The translations under genes were made by a program, and so were the position numbers. Below the pieces are notes generated by a model, which made no database searches, was not told the DNA's origin, and worked only from the letters and a program-made list of their open reading frames with translations. Below, in pieces: positions 10,681-21,747 of a stretch of 64,000 nucleotides of DNA. The first letter of the stretch is position 1. Every line of letters starts with the position of its first letter. Where the stretch lies: the NCBI GenBank assembly GCA_031472005.1, contig PZJY01000007.1:1116001-1180000 (forward strand), in the 5' to 3' direction. The DNA comes from Tetracladium setigerum. Taxonomy: Eukaryota; Ascomycota; Leotiomycetes; Helotiales.

Positions 10681-11215
10681 GAGGATACTTTCTTTTCGGC
10701 ATTGGCCTTTTCATTCTTGTAATTAAATTTTGCGAAGTCTGTCGTTGGCGTAGCAATGGGGTTCATTGTATGGGGTGCATCATTGGGAAAGGGGATTGCA
10801 TTGGTTTTGGAGTTATGGAAATGGCACTTGCTCTGAGCCAGCATTCATTGATAATGCACTTTTTTTGTTAACTTCAGTTGGACATTAGCTGGTTGGTCTA
10901 CAGGACAAATTCACTTGTGAATAGAAATGGCGAATGTAAATACTTCAAAGAAAGACCGTTCATATTGAGAGGCGTGGAATGTGTAGTCCTCTTTTGAGAT
11001 CCATGCTGTATAATTTTCTACGCCCATTTTCCCCTTGTGGTATCAAACGCCCCAAAAATGCAAGCATCCCTTTACTTTCCAGTACTGACAGAGACATAGA
11101 CTCTAATCTTGAGTCGATTTTCGTAGCTTCTACAAATGCATGCCCGCATCATCATCATCATCCGTGCCCAAATTCCTCATCCTCTCCTCCATCGCCCTCC
11201 GTAGTGCCTCATCAT
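10681..11215. other. Convergent 3' flanks
   Basis: Region between two convergent genes (plus-strand hypothetical and minus-strand Tma17-like). AT-rich with no repeat, RNA gene or supported open frame. From about 11,140 the sequence becomes C-rich, including a short CAT repeat near 11,145-11,162. Confidence 0.5.
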
Positions 11216-11832
11216 CTAGCCTCCCCCCGCACCAGTCCCGTTCGTAGTCACGGCACTTCCAGAAACACCATTCATACTCGTCGCCGTAGCAGGAGCAGTA
11301 GCTCCATCCATCCTCACCTCGCCATTTACAATCCTCCCCGTCTGAAAGGTACCATCAGTCCACGCCGAACTCCTCTGCTCCACATCCACCTCCTCCCCCG
11401 TCGCAGTCCCATTCAATCCCCCATCCCCTCCCCTTCCTCCTCAACCTTCCCAACACCACCCAACTCATCCCAACTAGCACCCCTACTCTCAACTTCAACC
11501 TTTACCAACTCAATCCTCTCCAACATCCTCTTAATCACCACTTCATTCTCCCGTATGGCATCTATGCAATCTTGATCTGGTTCGCCATCCGAGCCTCCCA
11601 CCGTCGCCGACGTCCCGGATGCGAATGGTTTTAGCTCCTCGTTGGAGTAGTCTAGGTGTGCTATTGAGTTGCGGAGTTCGAGGACTTTGAGGGAGAGTGT
11701 GGAGAGGGGGAGGTCGCGGATGGCTTCAGCGAAGCGGGCGGGGGTTATGGGGTTTGTGTTGAGCTCATTTCGGTGGTTGTTCTCTTGTTCTCTTTTGGGA
11801 TGACTGGAGGGTGTGCAAGGCGAAATCTTCAT
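11216..11832 (-). CDS. Tma17/Adc17-like proteasome assembly chaperone, frame interrupted
   Basis: Matches the pattern of yeast Tma17/Adc17, a stress-induced chaperone that helps Rpt6-Rpt3 pairing in 19S proteasome base assembly. The features are F-A-E-A-I, a helix with LRNSIAHLDYSNEELKPFA, then DAIRENEVVIKRMLERIELV. The yeast protein has equivalent I-x-NSI-x-HL-x-x-SN and VRENE blocks; this comparison is from memory. Start is ATG 11832; the upstream extension is not conserved-looking. The frame stops at 11413 just after a run of five G (plus-strand C 11417-11421). Adding one G would join it to the open frame ending at 11216, whose AWTDGTFQTG and NGEVRMDG segments look conserved. Without repair the product is 139 aa. 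It is divergent from PCP1 across 317 bp. Confidence 0.6.
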
Positions 11833-12149
11833 GGAAGTGGTGAAGACAGAGAGAGAGAAGAGGTTTTCGTATCCTGATATAAGGTGGTGGTGGGTTTGTT
11901 TGTTTGTTTGGAAATTCGTAAGAGGGGTTGCCTTGAAGCTCAAGCTCTCAAACGCGGGTGGTCCGTGTTTTGAGCCGACTCGCCGACATCTTTCTTGAAT
12001 TGTCATGTCATTCTCTCATTGTCGCATTTCATACAATCATTTGTTACTTTGCGCGCCATTTCGTCTTTTTTTTCCCTTCCTCTTCCACCAGGTTTTTCCT
12101 CTCACCCTTCTTCGCTATTGTCATGTACCAACTCTCATAATAAACCGCC
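11833..12149. promoter_or_regulatory. Shared divergent promoter Tma17-like / PCP1
   Basis: 317 bp separating two divergent start codons, with poly-pyrimidine tracts near 12,060-12,100 on the plus strand. Role inferred from arrangement. Confidence 0.5.
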
Positions 12150-13849
12150 ATGAATTTCCTGTGGCCCGCGAGCGCAAGTCTGCGAATCCCATGTCGAAAG
12201 CCCCAATCGCTCTTCCAAACATGTCAAAAATTAGAGAATAGACTCCCACCAGCTTCAAAGATCTCGCGATGTTTGATACGCCCATACTCCATCTCATCAA
12301 TATCGTTCCAGCGGAGGGAACCTTCAGGTGCACAAGCGATTGGGTTGGGTAGAAGATATGAGGGCCAGCAATTACGGTTCAAGAGCACAGGGAGGGAAAG
12401 CCCCTCGCAGAAGAGCCCAGGTTATATCATAAAAGATTTCGCACAATTACCTCAAAATTATGACGACGAAGAGGGATTGGCATTCAGGATAAAGCCATTA
12501 AGTCAGATAGAAGCACACGGTATATTTGGCAAAGTCATCGACGCGGACTCGGCGAATCGTCTCCTTAGAGTTCTGCATGGACGACGAGTAGCCGGCACAT
12601 TAGAGGATCCCAGTCTACCAGATATGATGACGGAATTTCAATCGCGCGCTTTTGATACAGGGTTGGATTGGCTGAGGAAGAATGTTCCCGTCGACGAGAT
12701 CGCGAATGCAGGCTTAAGGGCGGAGCAAGAGTTGGCAGAGCTGGAGGGCGAGATCTTGAGTGATGCCGAGAAGCTGGGGATATATCAGCCGAACTCGGGA
12801 GAGTATCCAAAGGAGGAGGGAGGGGTGTATGGGAAGGGTGTTTTTCAAAAGATGAGGGAGACACAAAAGGCGAAGGTAGAAGCAGAGGAGAAGATTCAGA
12901 AGAGTCAGGCAGATGAGATTCGAGAGAATTCGGGGCCGTTGGCGACGGTGGCCCCTCGCAGGACCTGGGTCTCTCTAGGAAAGGAGCAAACGACGAATCC
13001 AAAGATCTTGGCTGCTTTGGAGAGGGGGAAGATCAGCGCAGACGATGCGCCGCCAGTGGAAATGACAACCACGCAACGACTGTTGCCATCAGCTATATTT
13101 CTCATTGCGATTCTTGCAGGATGCTACGTTTTCCAAAGTGTGTACACACCACCAAAGAAGTCCGACCGGTTCTGGCCAGACATGCCACCATCAGCCGCAA
13201 CGATCATTTCCCTCATCATGCTCAACACGGCCGTTTTTCTCGCATGGAGAATCCCGCCCATGTGGAGAACACTCAATAAATACTTTGTTCATGTCCCAGC
13301 TTACCCTTACACACTAAGTCTTCTCGGAAACGTCTTCTCCCACCAAACCATCAAACATCTCACCCTCAACATGGTCGTACTGTGGTTCATTGGAACCCGT
13401 TTACACGATGAAATTGGCCGCGGCAATTTCCTGTCCATCTACGTCGCCAGCGGTGCAATAGGCAGCTACGCGTCGTTAGTCTACCGCGTTGCGATCGGCT
13501 CCTTCATCTCCTCCTCCCTCGGAGCATCCGGGGCCATTTGCGGCATCGTAGGATGTTACTTCTTCCTCAACAGTTCGGAGAAGGTCACGATCTTGGGATT
13601 CCCGCCTGAGGGATGGCCATCGATTAGTTCATTGATGTTCTTGGGTTGTTGATGGCGGGGGATGTCTTTGGGTTGATAAGAAAAGGGAGAGCTGTGTCGA
13701 TTGATCACTTTGCGCATTTGGGTGGGTATGGGGTGGGTATTGCGGCGGCGTTTGGGTTGAAGGAACAGTTGAGGAGGAAGAGGGAGAGGGAGCTGGAAAG
13801 GAGGAAGAACTTGGGGCTTATTGATAGGATTAAGGAGGGGAGGTTGTAA
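12150..13849 (+). CDS. PCP1: Mitochondrial rhomboid protease, one-base frame break
   Basis: Inner-membrane serine protease of the Pcp1/Rbd1/PARL type, which in yeast processes Mgm1 and Ccp1. The N-terminus is basic and Ser/Arg-rich (mitochondrial presequence). A long soluble region follows, then a first hydrophobic segment near residues 310-330 and the rhomboid core. Visible motifs are HLTLNMVVLWFIGTRLHDE and the catalytic GASGAICG with Ser460 (codon 13527-13529). The catalytic His lies in AHLGG (codon 13715-13717, residue 523 after repair). The two catalytic residues are in different frames: the first frame hits TGA at 13650 right after LMFLG. Adding one G to GGG at 13643-13645 restores one 566-aa frame with both active-site residues. 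No intron fits the break. Confidence 0.9.
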
Positions 13850-14567
13850 GATAATTGTTGCATTATAGAGAGAAATAGATACCACTCAAGGAAAGTCGGA
13901 AGAGTTCGTTGCGATTTTCGCTTATTTCTTGACGAAGTTTTGCTCTTTGGTGTCTGATCTGCTATATCTGGGCCTAATTGGCTAAACTTCAAATGAATCT
14001 AGGCGAAGAAAACACCGCAATGCTGCTGATATATGCCATGGAAAGAAGGGGAAATTCCAATGATGATGGCAGCGCGGGTTCTTGAGAAAGATCGGCCCAA
14101 AACAGTTCGTTTTGATCCAGTTCATGAGCGGCAAAAGTTTCAGTTCTTATTTATAGATCCGTGTTTCCCTGTTTCTGTAACATCGAGTGCCCTCAAATTG
14201 ATGTGCACAGGCATTCCGATGTCGTGTTGACGATGTCTTGGCTTATCCAAGTGGAATGTTTCAACATCAAGTTTGACAACCAGCGGACGGTCAGTGCGAT
14301 AACCATACTTGAAAACTTTCTTCCCCTCGCCTCTCGTCTTTCTGCTTGGGATTTTAAGCTTCCATCGTTGAGTTTATTTACCCTCTCTCAATAATACTTT
14401 CGTTTTTTCGATTGCTGTCATTCGCTCGAAGCTTCCAAGGACTCTCGCTTAGCGACTAGAACGATTTGTTTTCTTTCGCCTCAAAACGGGCATTCAAACC
14501 CAAACCAAACCTCTACTTGCACAACTAATGGGCTGGATTATATAAAATTCACACGGCCTCAGCAAAA
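13850..14567. promoter_or_regulatory. Promoter and leader of the chitin deacetylase gene
   Basis: About 700 bp with no other gene. The segment from about 14,380 is pyrimidine-rich and ends with TATATAAAA-like sequence. A five-codon upstream frame (ATG 14528, stop 14543-14545) sits 22 nt before the main start. Confidence 0.5.
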
Positions 14568-16160
14568 ATGGGTATCTTCCACAGTCGCCCAGCAGTTCCC
14601 ACCACAACCACGTCCTTGATCGCCCTCCCAACTGCAACCTCAACACCAGGCGGCATCACCATCTCACCAGACAACACCTGCGGTCTAACGGGCGTAGGAG
14701 GCTCGCCAGCAAATTACACGTGCCCAACCGAACTCCCCTGCTGTTCTATCAATGGCTTTTGCGGCTCAACGACCGACTATTGCCTCACTGGCTGCCAATC
14801 GACTTTTGGGACTTGCAATGTGATTATCCCTGGTGCGCCGACGCCAGCTGAAGATCCGGAGAAGTGCGGGCCCGGGGTGGGGAGTTGTGCTGCGTCAAAG
14901 TGTTGTTCTCTTGAGGGGTTTTGTGGGACTACGAAAGGTTTGTTGCAATATTTCCATTCCTTGAGAGCTTCTTGAAAGAACCGCTTGTATTGTAAGACTA
15001 CGTATTGATGGAGATTTCAGATCATTGCCAAGCACCAGATTGCCAACTGAACTTTGGTCCAAAATGCGATGCCAACGCCTCCCCGGCGGGAACAAACACA
15101 TCAACAATCGGGCGACCAAAAGTCGGCTCAGTACTCTATGGTTCTAGTGGAATTTTCGACTGCCAGAACAACGGGGATATGGCCTTGACGTTTGATGATG
15201 GACCGTATATTTATACGAGTGGGGTATTGGATTTGATGAAGACGTATGATGCCAAAGCTACATTTTTCGTCACGGGAATAATAATGGTATGTCAAACAAT
15301 TCACCTACCCCATTCCCCTGTAGCAAAAGAAACAGAACGATGAATATATGGTTTTGAGATCTAAATGCTAATGACATGTGTTTTTGCTTTTGCTATTACA
15401 GGAAAAGGACAAATAGATAATACAAGTCTGGCCTGGCCAGGCTTAATCGAAAGAATGTTTAATGAAGGACACCAGATCGCGTCACACACTTGGTCGCATG
15501 CAGATCTATGCGCGATCACTTCCGCACAGCGGAAAGATGAGATGTATAAGCTCGAGATGGCGGTCAGAAATGTGGTTGGTGTTATACCAACTTATATGCG
15601 TCCGCCATATTCTTCTTGTACTGCCGGTATGTTACTTCGCTTACCTATCTTTCCCAACCGACCTCAATTTGATCAGGTGGTGGGTTCTTTCTAATCTTAG
15701 AGGCTAATATTTGGGGGCTAGAATGTGGTTGTGAAGCCGATATGGAAGAACTCGGTTACCATATAACGTATTTTGTACGTCCCTTCTTGCTATCCTGTCC
15801 CCTTCATCTCCCGTCCTCTGGTCTAAGTATTTTTTTTTTAAAAAAACCCCAACTGACTTCTCTCCTCCCCGCAAAAAGGATCTCGACACATCTGACTACC
15901 TCAACACTTTACCCTCAACCATCCAAAACGCAGTGAACATCTTCGACAACGCCATTTCTGCTAAATCACCCACTACAGATGATTTTCTAGTGATAGCTCA
16001 TGATATACATCAGCAAACTGCTGAGGTGTTGGTAGAGCATATGTTAAAGGCCATTAAGGAGAAAGGGTATCGAGCTGTGACGGTTGGCGAGTGTTTGGGC
16101 GATGCGAGGGAGAATTGGTACAGAGTTGATGCCGGGGCTACGTTAGGTGGACTGAGATGA
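14568..16160 (+). CDS. Chitin deacetylase with two CBM18 chitin-binding modules
   Basis: Polysaccharide deacetylase (carbohydrate esterase family 4) expected to convert cell-wall chitin to chitosan. Exons: 14568-14937, 15021-15286, 15402-15626, 15722-15774 and 15879-16160. Two cysteine-rich hevein-type modules come first (CGLTGVGG...PCCSINGFCG and CGPGVGSC...KCCSLEGFCG). The NodB domain follows: LTFDDGPY (motif 1, base and metal Asp), SHTWSHADL (motif 2, metal His pair), MRPPYSSC (motif 3) and VIAHDIHQ. The first NodB exon needs one extra G in GGG 15274-15276: the frame then reads V-T-G-N-N-N-G-K-G-Q-I-D as in the family, and the exons total 399 codons. No clear signal peptide is seen at the only usable ATG, which is odd for a secreted or GPI-type enzyme; a missed upstream exon is possible. 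Confidence 0.9.
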
Positions 16161-17181
16161 TTTGAACGGAAAAGTTTTGGTTTTGGGTTTTGAGGGGGAG
16201 CGTAATTGGATATGGGACGTGGAAGGAAGTAATTTAATGGAGTAGATTTGGGTATGGTTACGTTTTTTGGTTTTTGCAAATGGGCATCTGAAACTCTAGT
16301 ATACTCTGGTGTAATAAATAAGAAACTCGTGTTTCTAGCATCACTTGTCTTAGCATCGTTTTTTTGTTATAAGCTCCCGGTAATGATAGTGATGGGCAAT
16401 GGAGCTTGACAAAGGAAGAGACGCAATTCTGAAACCAGTCTTAGCGTGGGTATACGCCCCTCGGAACCAAGATTTGTTCGCTCTCGAATGCATAATCCCT
16501 GGGAGAAAGAATAATGTTATCTTCTGTTTTCTAATTGAGAGAGACATAGCCGATCTCGTTGAACAATCTTTGCCTGATCATAACATTTGTGTCAATGTCA
16601 CCGAAATCCTCATACCTCCCAGTCCTCACGAACACTTTGTGAATTAGTATCAAGACTTCACACAAACAGCAAGCTTCCTATACCTAGGTATTTTGCGTGA
16701 TTGAATTGCCCTTGAAGGATCTTGTTGTAGACATATCTAATGGCGTGTAAGGAAAGAGGTAATATCCAAGTATCATAAAGAAGCAAGTCTGCCAATGAAA
16801 CTAGACTCTCGTCGTTAAGGGCGTGCTCAAGCAGTACTCTAACGAAGTCCAACACAATGCGTAGATAATTCCTAACTATCTGCAGCAGAGTCTCTGAGGT
16901 TATGATTACTAAAGGTGCTCAACTAGAGTCTGACTGATACTCATCAGCAGCATTTACACCAAAAAAGATTCCAGCCTACCTCACAATTAAATTCCAAACT
17001 AACCAGGTTTACCTCTATTTCTCTCCAGAAATCCAATATGTCACCCACAAACAATAAACCTAGAATTTTGTTTTTTCATTGAAGAGATACCATTTTTGTT
17101 GAAAAAAGATTTACACCATTTGCACACACAACTCCTTCCCGCGAAAAAACAACCAACCGACCGGAAACACAAACTCTATCC
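16161..17181. other. Convergent intergenic region, AT-rich
   Basis: About 1 kb between the deacetylase and GCV1, transcribed towards each other. An 82-codon frame at 16399-16647 overlaps an opposing frame and has no recognisable features. No repeat or RNA gene seen. Confidence 0.5.
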
Positions 17182-18579
17182 CTACAATTTCTCCCCGGCA
17201 CCTTTCCAATACTTGCTAGGCACAAAGGGCATCTTTGTTACGACCGCCTTTCTCCTCTTACCTCTGATCAGCACCTCGACCTCCGTACCCGACTTGTGCA
17301 TCCCATCCTTGATATACCCCATGGCCACATTCTTCTTCAACGTTGGACTAGGGCATCCACTCGTGACATTCCCAATCTTCTCGCCCTTATCATTCACAAT
17401 CTCAGCACCCTCTCTCGCAGGTGCACCTTCAACGATTAGTCCCACTCTCCTCCTCTCTACGCCAGCACCACCTTTGCTTTTGGGTGTGAGCTGTGACAAG
17501 ATAACCTGGCTACCATGGAACTCGCCATCGGTGCGACGGTCTTTGCCAATCACCCAGCTGAGTCCTGCTTCAACAGGTGTAGTCGTATCATCCAAATCAT
17601 GTCCGTAAAGACACATACCCGCCTCCAATCTCAAGCTATCTCTGGCTCCCAACCCAGCGAGTTGCAAGCGTTCCGGCGTAGCAACCTTCAACAACGTCTC
17701 GGTAACAGCGACTGTCTCATCTGGATGGATGGAAATTTCAAATCCATCTTCTCCAGTATAACCACCTCGACTAATCAACAACGGTTTGCTCACCGCTCCC
17801 GACTCCAATGTCATATTCACATATCTCGACTCCCCAAATAACCACTGCTTCAAATCTTCTTTCGTGATATCAACAAGCACGAGACTTAAAAGCTCCTCAC
17901 TTAATGGACCTTGCAAGGCAATAAGTCCCTGACCATCCAAAACCTCCCACTTAACCTTCTCCCCTCCATCCTCACTAAACTCATCAAGCTGTTCCTCGAA
18001 GTACTTCAAGTCCTTCTCTCTACAACCTGCATTGGTAACCACATAGAATAACTCCGGACCAAGTCTTGTCAAGATGGTATCATCCACAATCCCACCCGTT
18101 ACAGGGTGCAGTAGAGTGCTTAGCCCACTCTTGTGTCTACCCAGCCCCGAGATTGACGCTGGTGTAATCCTTTCGAGGAAGGCGTTCACACCTGGGCCCG
18201 AGAATTGGTGTTGAACCATGTGCGAGACGTCGAAGAGGGAGGCGTGCGAGCGGGTGAAGTGGTGGGAGGCGGAGACAGAGAGGGAGTCGTACTGAACAGG
18301 CATGTAAAAGCCGCCGAAGGGGACCATCTTACCGCCGTGGGCAAGGTGGAGATCGTAGAGGGGAGTCTTTTGAAGGGAAGCATCGGGAGCGGAGGAGGAG
18401 GAGTAGCGGATGGATGTGGTATTTGGCGTACGGAGGAGGTGAGATGTGCTTGCGATTGGGATGCGGGGTGAGCAAGTGTTGCGCTTCAGAGCTGTTGATA
18501 AGTGACGTGAGCTCAAGGGAGCTATGCGTTGGGCCAGGATGGCTTCGCTGGTCTTGGATACAGCTCTGAGACGCTTCAT
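17182..18579 (-). CDS. GCV1: Aminomethyltransferase, glycine cleavage T protein
   Basis: Mitochondrial T protein of the glycine decarboxylase complex. It transfers the methylene group from the aminomethyl-lipoyl H protein to tetrahydrofolate and releases ammonia. Intronless, 465 aa from ATG 18579 (MKRLRAV); in-frame sequence upstream begins only with non-ATG codons. The first about 60 residues are basic and Ser-rich, with no acidic residues early, fitting a mitochondrial presequence. Family motifs: LHLAHGGKMVPFGGFYMPVQ, SLFDVSHMVQ, GGIVDDTIL, GYTGEDGFEIS, LGARDSLRLEAGMCLYGHDL and TPVEAGLSWVIGKDRR. The C-terminal barrel contains GNVTSGCPSPTLKKNVAMGY. Length and order match the family. Confidence 0.96.
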   Translation of the reverse strand: MKRLRAVSKTSEAILAQRIAPLSSRHLSTALKRNTCSPRIPIASTSHLLRTPNTTSIRYSSSSAPDASLQKTPLYDLHLAHGGKMVPFGGFYMPVQYDSLSVSASHHFTRSHASLFDVSHMVQHQFSGPGVNAFLERITPASISGLGRHKSGLSTLLHPVTGGIVDDTILTRLGPELFYVVTNAGCREKDLKYFEEQLDEFSEDGGEKVKWEVLDGQGLIALQGPLSEELLSLVLVDITKEDLKQWLFGESRYVNMTLESGAVSKPLLISRGGYTGEDGFEISIHPDETVAVTETLLKVATPERLQLAGLGARDSLRLEAGMCLYGHDLDDTTTPVEAGLSWVIGKDRRTDGEFHGSQVILSQLTPKSKGGAGVERRRVGLIVEGAPAREGAEIVNDKGEKIGNVTSGCPSPTLKKNVAMGYIKDGMHKSGTEVEVLIRGKRRKAVVTKMPFVPSKYWKGAGEKL

Positions 18580-18954
18580 TTTGGTCAATTGATTGTTGGT
18601 GGTTGTTGGGAGGGATGAATGTCGAAAATGTTGCAGATTCAAGGTTCACCATTGTTGACATGGGATGTCGTCCGTATCGGCTAGTTACGGAAGTGGGGTG
18701 GTAAGATCTTACAGAGATAGGTAAGTACGTAGGTACCTACGTAGGTAACAATAAATTAGGAGACAATGATGATTTTAGTAAATGTTGTTGATGAACAATT
18801 GACTGTTACTCTAACAGCAAAGTATCGCACTTTAATACCTACCTCCCAACTGGCACGCTCAAGTTGTGAAATCTGCCTTTGATTTCCGCACCTGCACCTC
18901 CCACGAATGATAATACAGCTCCCATCTACCAGCCCACCTTCTCTTCCATCTTTC
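18580..18954. promoter_or_regulatory. GCV1 upstream region with an 18-bp perfect palindrome
   Basis: Lies between the GCV1 start and the VMA13 stop, so it serves mainly as GCV1 promoter. It contains the perfect palindrome TACGTAGGTACCTACGTA at 18726-18743, embedded in GTAGGTA repeats. Confidence 0.5.
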
Positions 18955-20481
18955 TCACTTCGTCTCAAAGCTGTACTTCAACCATCCCGATAGCGCGTTT
19001 AAGCTCTCCCATCTGACTGACTCGTCCTTCTCCGCCATCAACTCCATAATTCTCGTTTTCAATCCCAATTTCTCCAGTTGTTGTCTTCTCTCAGGAACTT
19101 CCTTTACCAGCCAAGCAATATCATTGCAAGCGATTGCAAGAACTTGCTTGTCACTGTCCCATGGCTTGCCCATAATTACTGCCAACTTCTTGGGAAGTTC
19201 GCCCTTCTCGTAATCCAAGATCTTCCGCGCGTTTTCAGCCCAGAAAGTTGGGCTTCGATGAGGAGGAGACCATCGCAAGTGTCCAGCATTCACTTCTGCA
19301 GCATACTCATCAAATGTGGTCTGTGTCTTCGTATATTCTTCAAGCATCTCTGTGAGATTTTTGAGATCTTCCAAAAGATCTTGATCTGTGAAGTGGCGGC
19401 CCCGAGGTTTTGAAGAAGTGCTGGTAGGCGAGCAAAAACTGCAACTGGAAGCAATGCCGGCCTGTTTGAGGACAGGATGTTGTAGAGCGAAGACAAGAGA
19501 AGTCTAGAAATTTTTTCCTTGGGTGAAATGCGCAGCAGCTGGGTATATAGCGCAATGAAATCAAACTCTCTGTGTATCGTTAGCTAAGTTCCACATAGAA
19601 TCCGCACTAGAGGTTCTTACTCATTGAACTCTTCTCCAATTACTGCTCCATCAAAGCTCAGTTCCCACAATGACAACAAGATGTAGTATAGAGACTGCAG
19701 TGCGACGCCGCCACTGCTTGATGTTTCTGCACTCCTGACGCTTGCAGCTCCGCTCCACAATGTCGACGCATCTCCATTGGTAACGCCGGCCGCAGATTGC
19801 AAAATCTCAATCAATGGAGCAACATTATTGCTACGGTCCTTCCAGAAGAGGGCCCTCGCCTTCTTGTTCCCAAGCAAAGTAGAGTATGCCTGCACAGCAA
19901 TGTCTTGCAATCCTCCGTCGGACTGCCTTGTCAAGGTTGACAGGTAGGTAAATAGCTTTGGTAGAGCTGTTTCGGAAGGAGATGGGGCACCGGCGATGAG
20001 ACTCGTAAGGACCGTTGACGTGAGTAATGGAATTGGACTCTCGGTGTCGTTGGACTCCAGCAAGGGGAGGAATGGTGAATATGGATCAGGTGTGGCATTA
20101 AGAGCCTTGCCAAGTGCTGGCACAGCTGGAGTAAAGGAGGCCATCTTAGTATTGCTATAGCACAGCGGAAGAAGGGAATAGATCAAAGGAGTACACACTG
20201 TCAAGTAGGTCTCCAAGGAGGACGAGGATATATTGAATCACATCTGCGCGTTTTGAGGCCGAAGCAAGAACACCAGCCGCACCCTTTCCAACAAACAGCG
20301 CGCTATACCCTGAAAGGTCGCCCTCAACGACTGCCTTCCTCTGCTCCTGTCGAACTTTGTCGACTGCCCTGATCTTGCCTAATTGATCGTCGGTGATGGT
20401 GCCTGCGCGGACAGCTCCCTCCCAGGGAATTGGGCGCTGGCGGATGTTGTTCTGTAACGAGGACAGGTACAAGGGAGACAT
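18955..20481 (-). CDS. VMA13: V-type proton ATPase subunit H, frame interrupted
   Basis: Regulatory subunit of the cytosolic V1 sector. It activates ATP hydrolysis and inhibits free V1. Exons: 20481-20199, 20125-19621 and 19569-18955. The N-terminal part has NNIRQRPIPWEGAVRAGTI and YILVLLGDLLD, followed by the HEAT/ARM-like helical body. The C-terminal domain carries HLRWSPPHRSPTFWAENA, a hallmark of the family, and ends LNALSGWLKYSFETK. In exon 3 the frame shifts after LPALLQNL. Adding one G to the four-base run at 19400-19403 (C on the plus strand) restores GGRHFTDQDLLEDL and one open frame of 467 aa (yeast subunit about 478 aa, from memory). No splice pair replaces this repair. Confidence 0.92.
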
Positions 20482-21747
20482 AGTGCTCGCTTAAAGAATA
20501 AACACGCTGGATCTAAAGACGGAGGCTGTCCAGAGTCGGGGTAGGGTTTGGAGGTTGGGCGAGCCTTCTGGTTGGAATGAGTGAAGCTGTTCGAGGTTGC
20601 AAGTGACGACGGAGGTTCCAGGTCGCAGCGGGCAAGCTTGATGAAGCCGATAAGCTCTATCTTGCTGGGCCACTGCTTAGCGTCAAGCTACCAACCGACA
20701 TCGACCTCGTCCTCCTTCATTATTTGTTTGCGAACACAATACACAACAGAGGGAAAACCGAGATGAAGGCATATTTTAATTTCTCATTCTTCAAGTTCTT
20801 CATATAATTGCTCTAGCAGCTTCATCATCTGTCATTATAATTCTAAGCTTATTGACAGCGAACTCAGGGATATAACTGGCTAGGTAAGATGCAATAACAT
20901 CTCTCTGCTCTCCCATGACGCGAACCTCCCTAGGTAGTGAGGTAGTGACAACTTGCTGGTAAATAGGTTTGGGAGTAGTCTTTCTTGACTTGATTGATGG
21001 TTCTGTCCCGTTCCTCAACCGACCCTTTCAGTTGCCCTGAGCTATCAATCAATCTATTACTGGAGTGGTGGCGCCCATGAACAGAGACAATGGCTGAGAC
21101 TAAGTCCACTTGGTCCTCAATCACTGTTGACAGGCAAGTGGGGGCGTTGAAACATCTTGAACTCTGTGTCTATTTTGCACATAATGTGTGAAGTAAACAA
21201 CACTGTCAAATTAGACAGGCGTGCGCTGAAAGAAAGCGCAGACTCATAGCACCTCATCATTACATCACTTCGAGTCAGGGGAACACTGATTAAAATTTTA
21301 CGGCTGGCCATTGGTTTTGCTCTTAGTAATATATACATGATGTCCCAAAAAACCACGCCAAAAAGACATAATAAAAGACCGCCTGATCAAGATACAGTGA
21401 ACATAGGTGTGACAAACCATCACCACCTGCAGTCTGACACTCGCTTGAACAAGCTAATAGAGGAACGATCCATACTCCAGACTTCCGAGGAGCAATATTA
21501 ACGCCAACCCAATATAACAAGGAAAGATATAATGCAGGAGAGCAGCACAAATAAGTGCGGACGAAGGACCCTTTCCACTGCCAACCATGCACACGACAGA
21601 GTCCTGTACAAGTAAAGTGATGCGAGGAAAAGGTCAAAGTCCACGGGGAATACATCCGTCTATCATCATTTTCCATTCGTTTCCCATCCAAATAATGCAG
21701 CAAGTGTATCCAGAGCAAAGGAGCAAGTCGTAATAGATGATTATTTT
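20482..21747. other. Intergenic region upstream of VMA13, downstream of cyclin B
   Basis: Contains the VMA13 promoter and cyclin 3' flank. Minus-strand frames at 20800-21018 and 21323-21718 have no domain and no intron signals joining them, so I do not call a gene. Confidence 0.5.

Noticed and set aside
11413..11832. Reading the Tma17-like gene as naturally ending at 11413
   Set aside because: Kept only as an alternative: the downstream frame looks conserved and the G-run repair is the same as in many other genes here.
13560..13720. An intron explaining the PCP1 frame break
   Set aside because: The sequence on both sides of the break is rhomboid-coding with no room for a normal-sized GT-AG intron; a one-base repair fits exactly.
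20800..21018. 72-codon minus-strand frame between VMA13 and cyclin B
   Set aside because: No domain, no supporting splice sites and no leader; could be a relic but not supportable.
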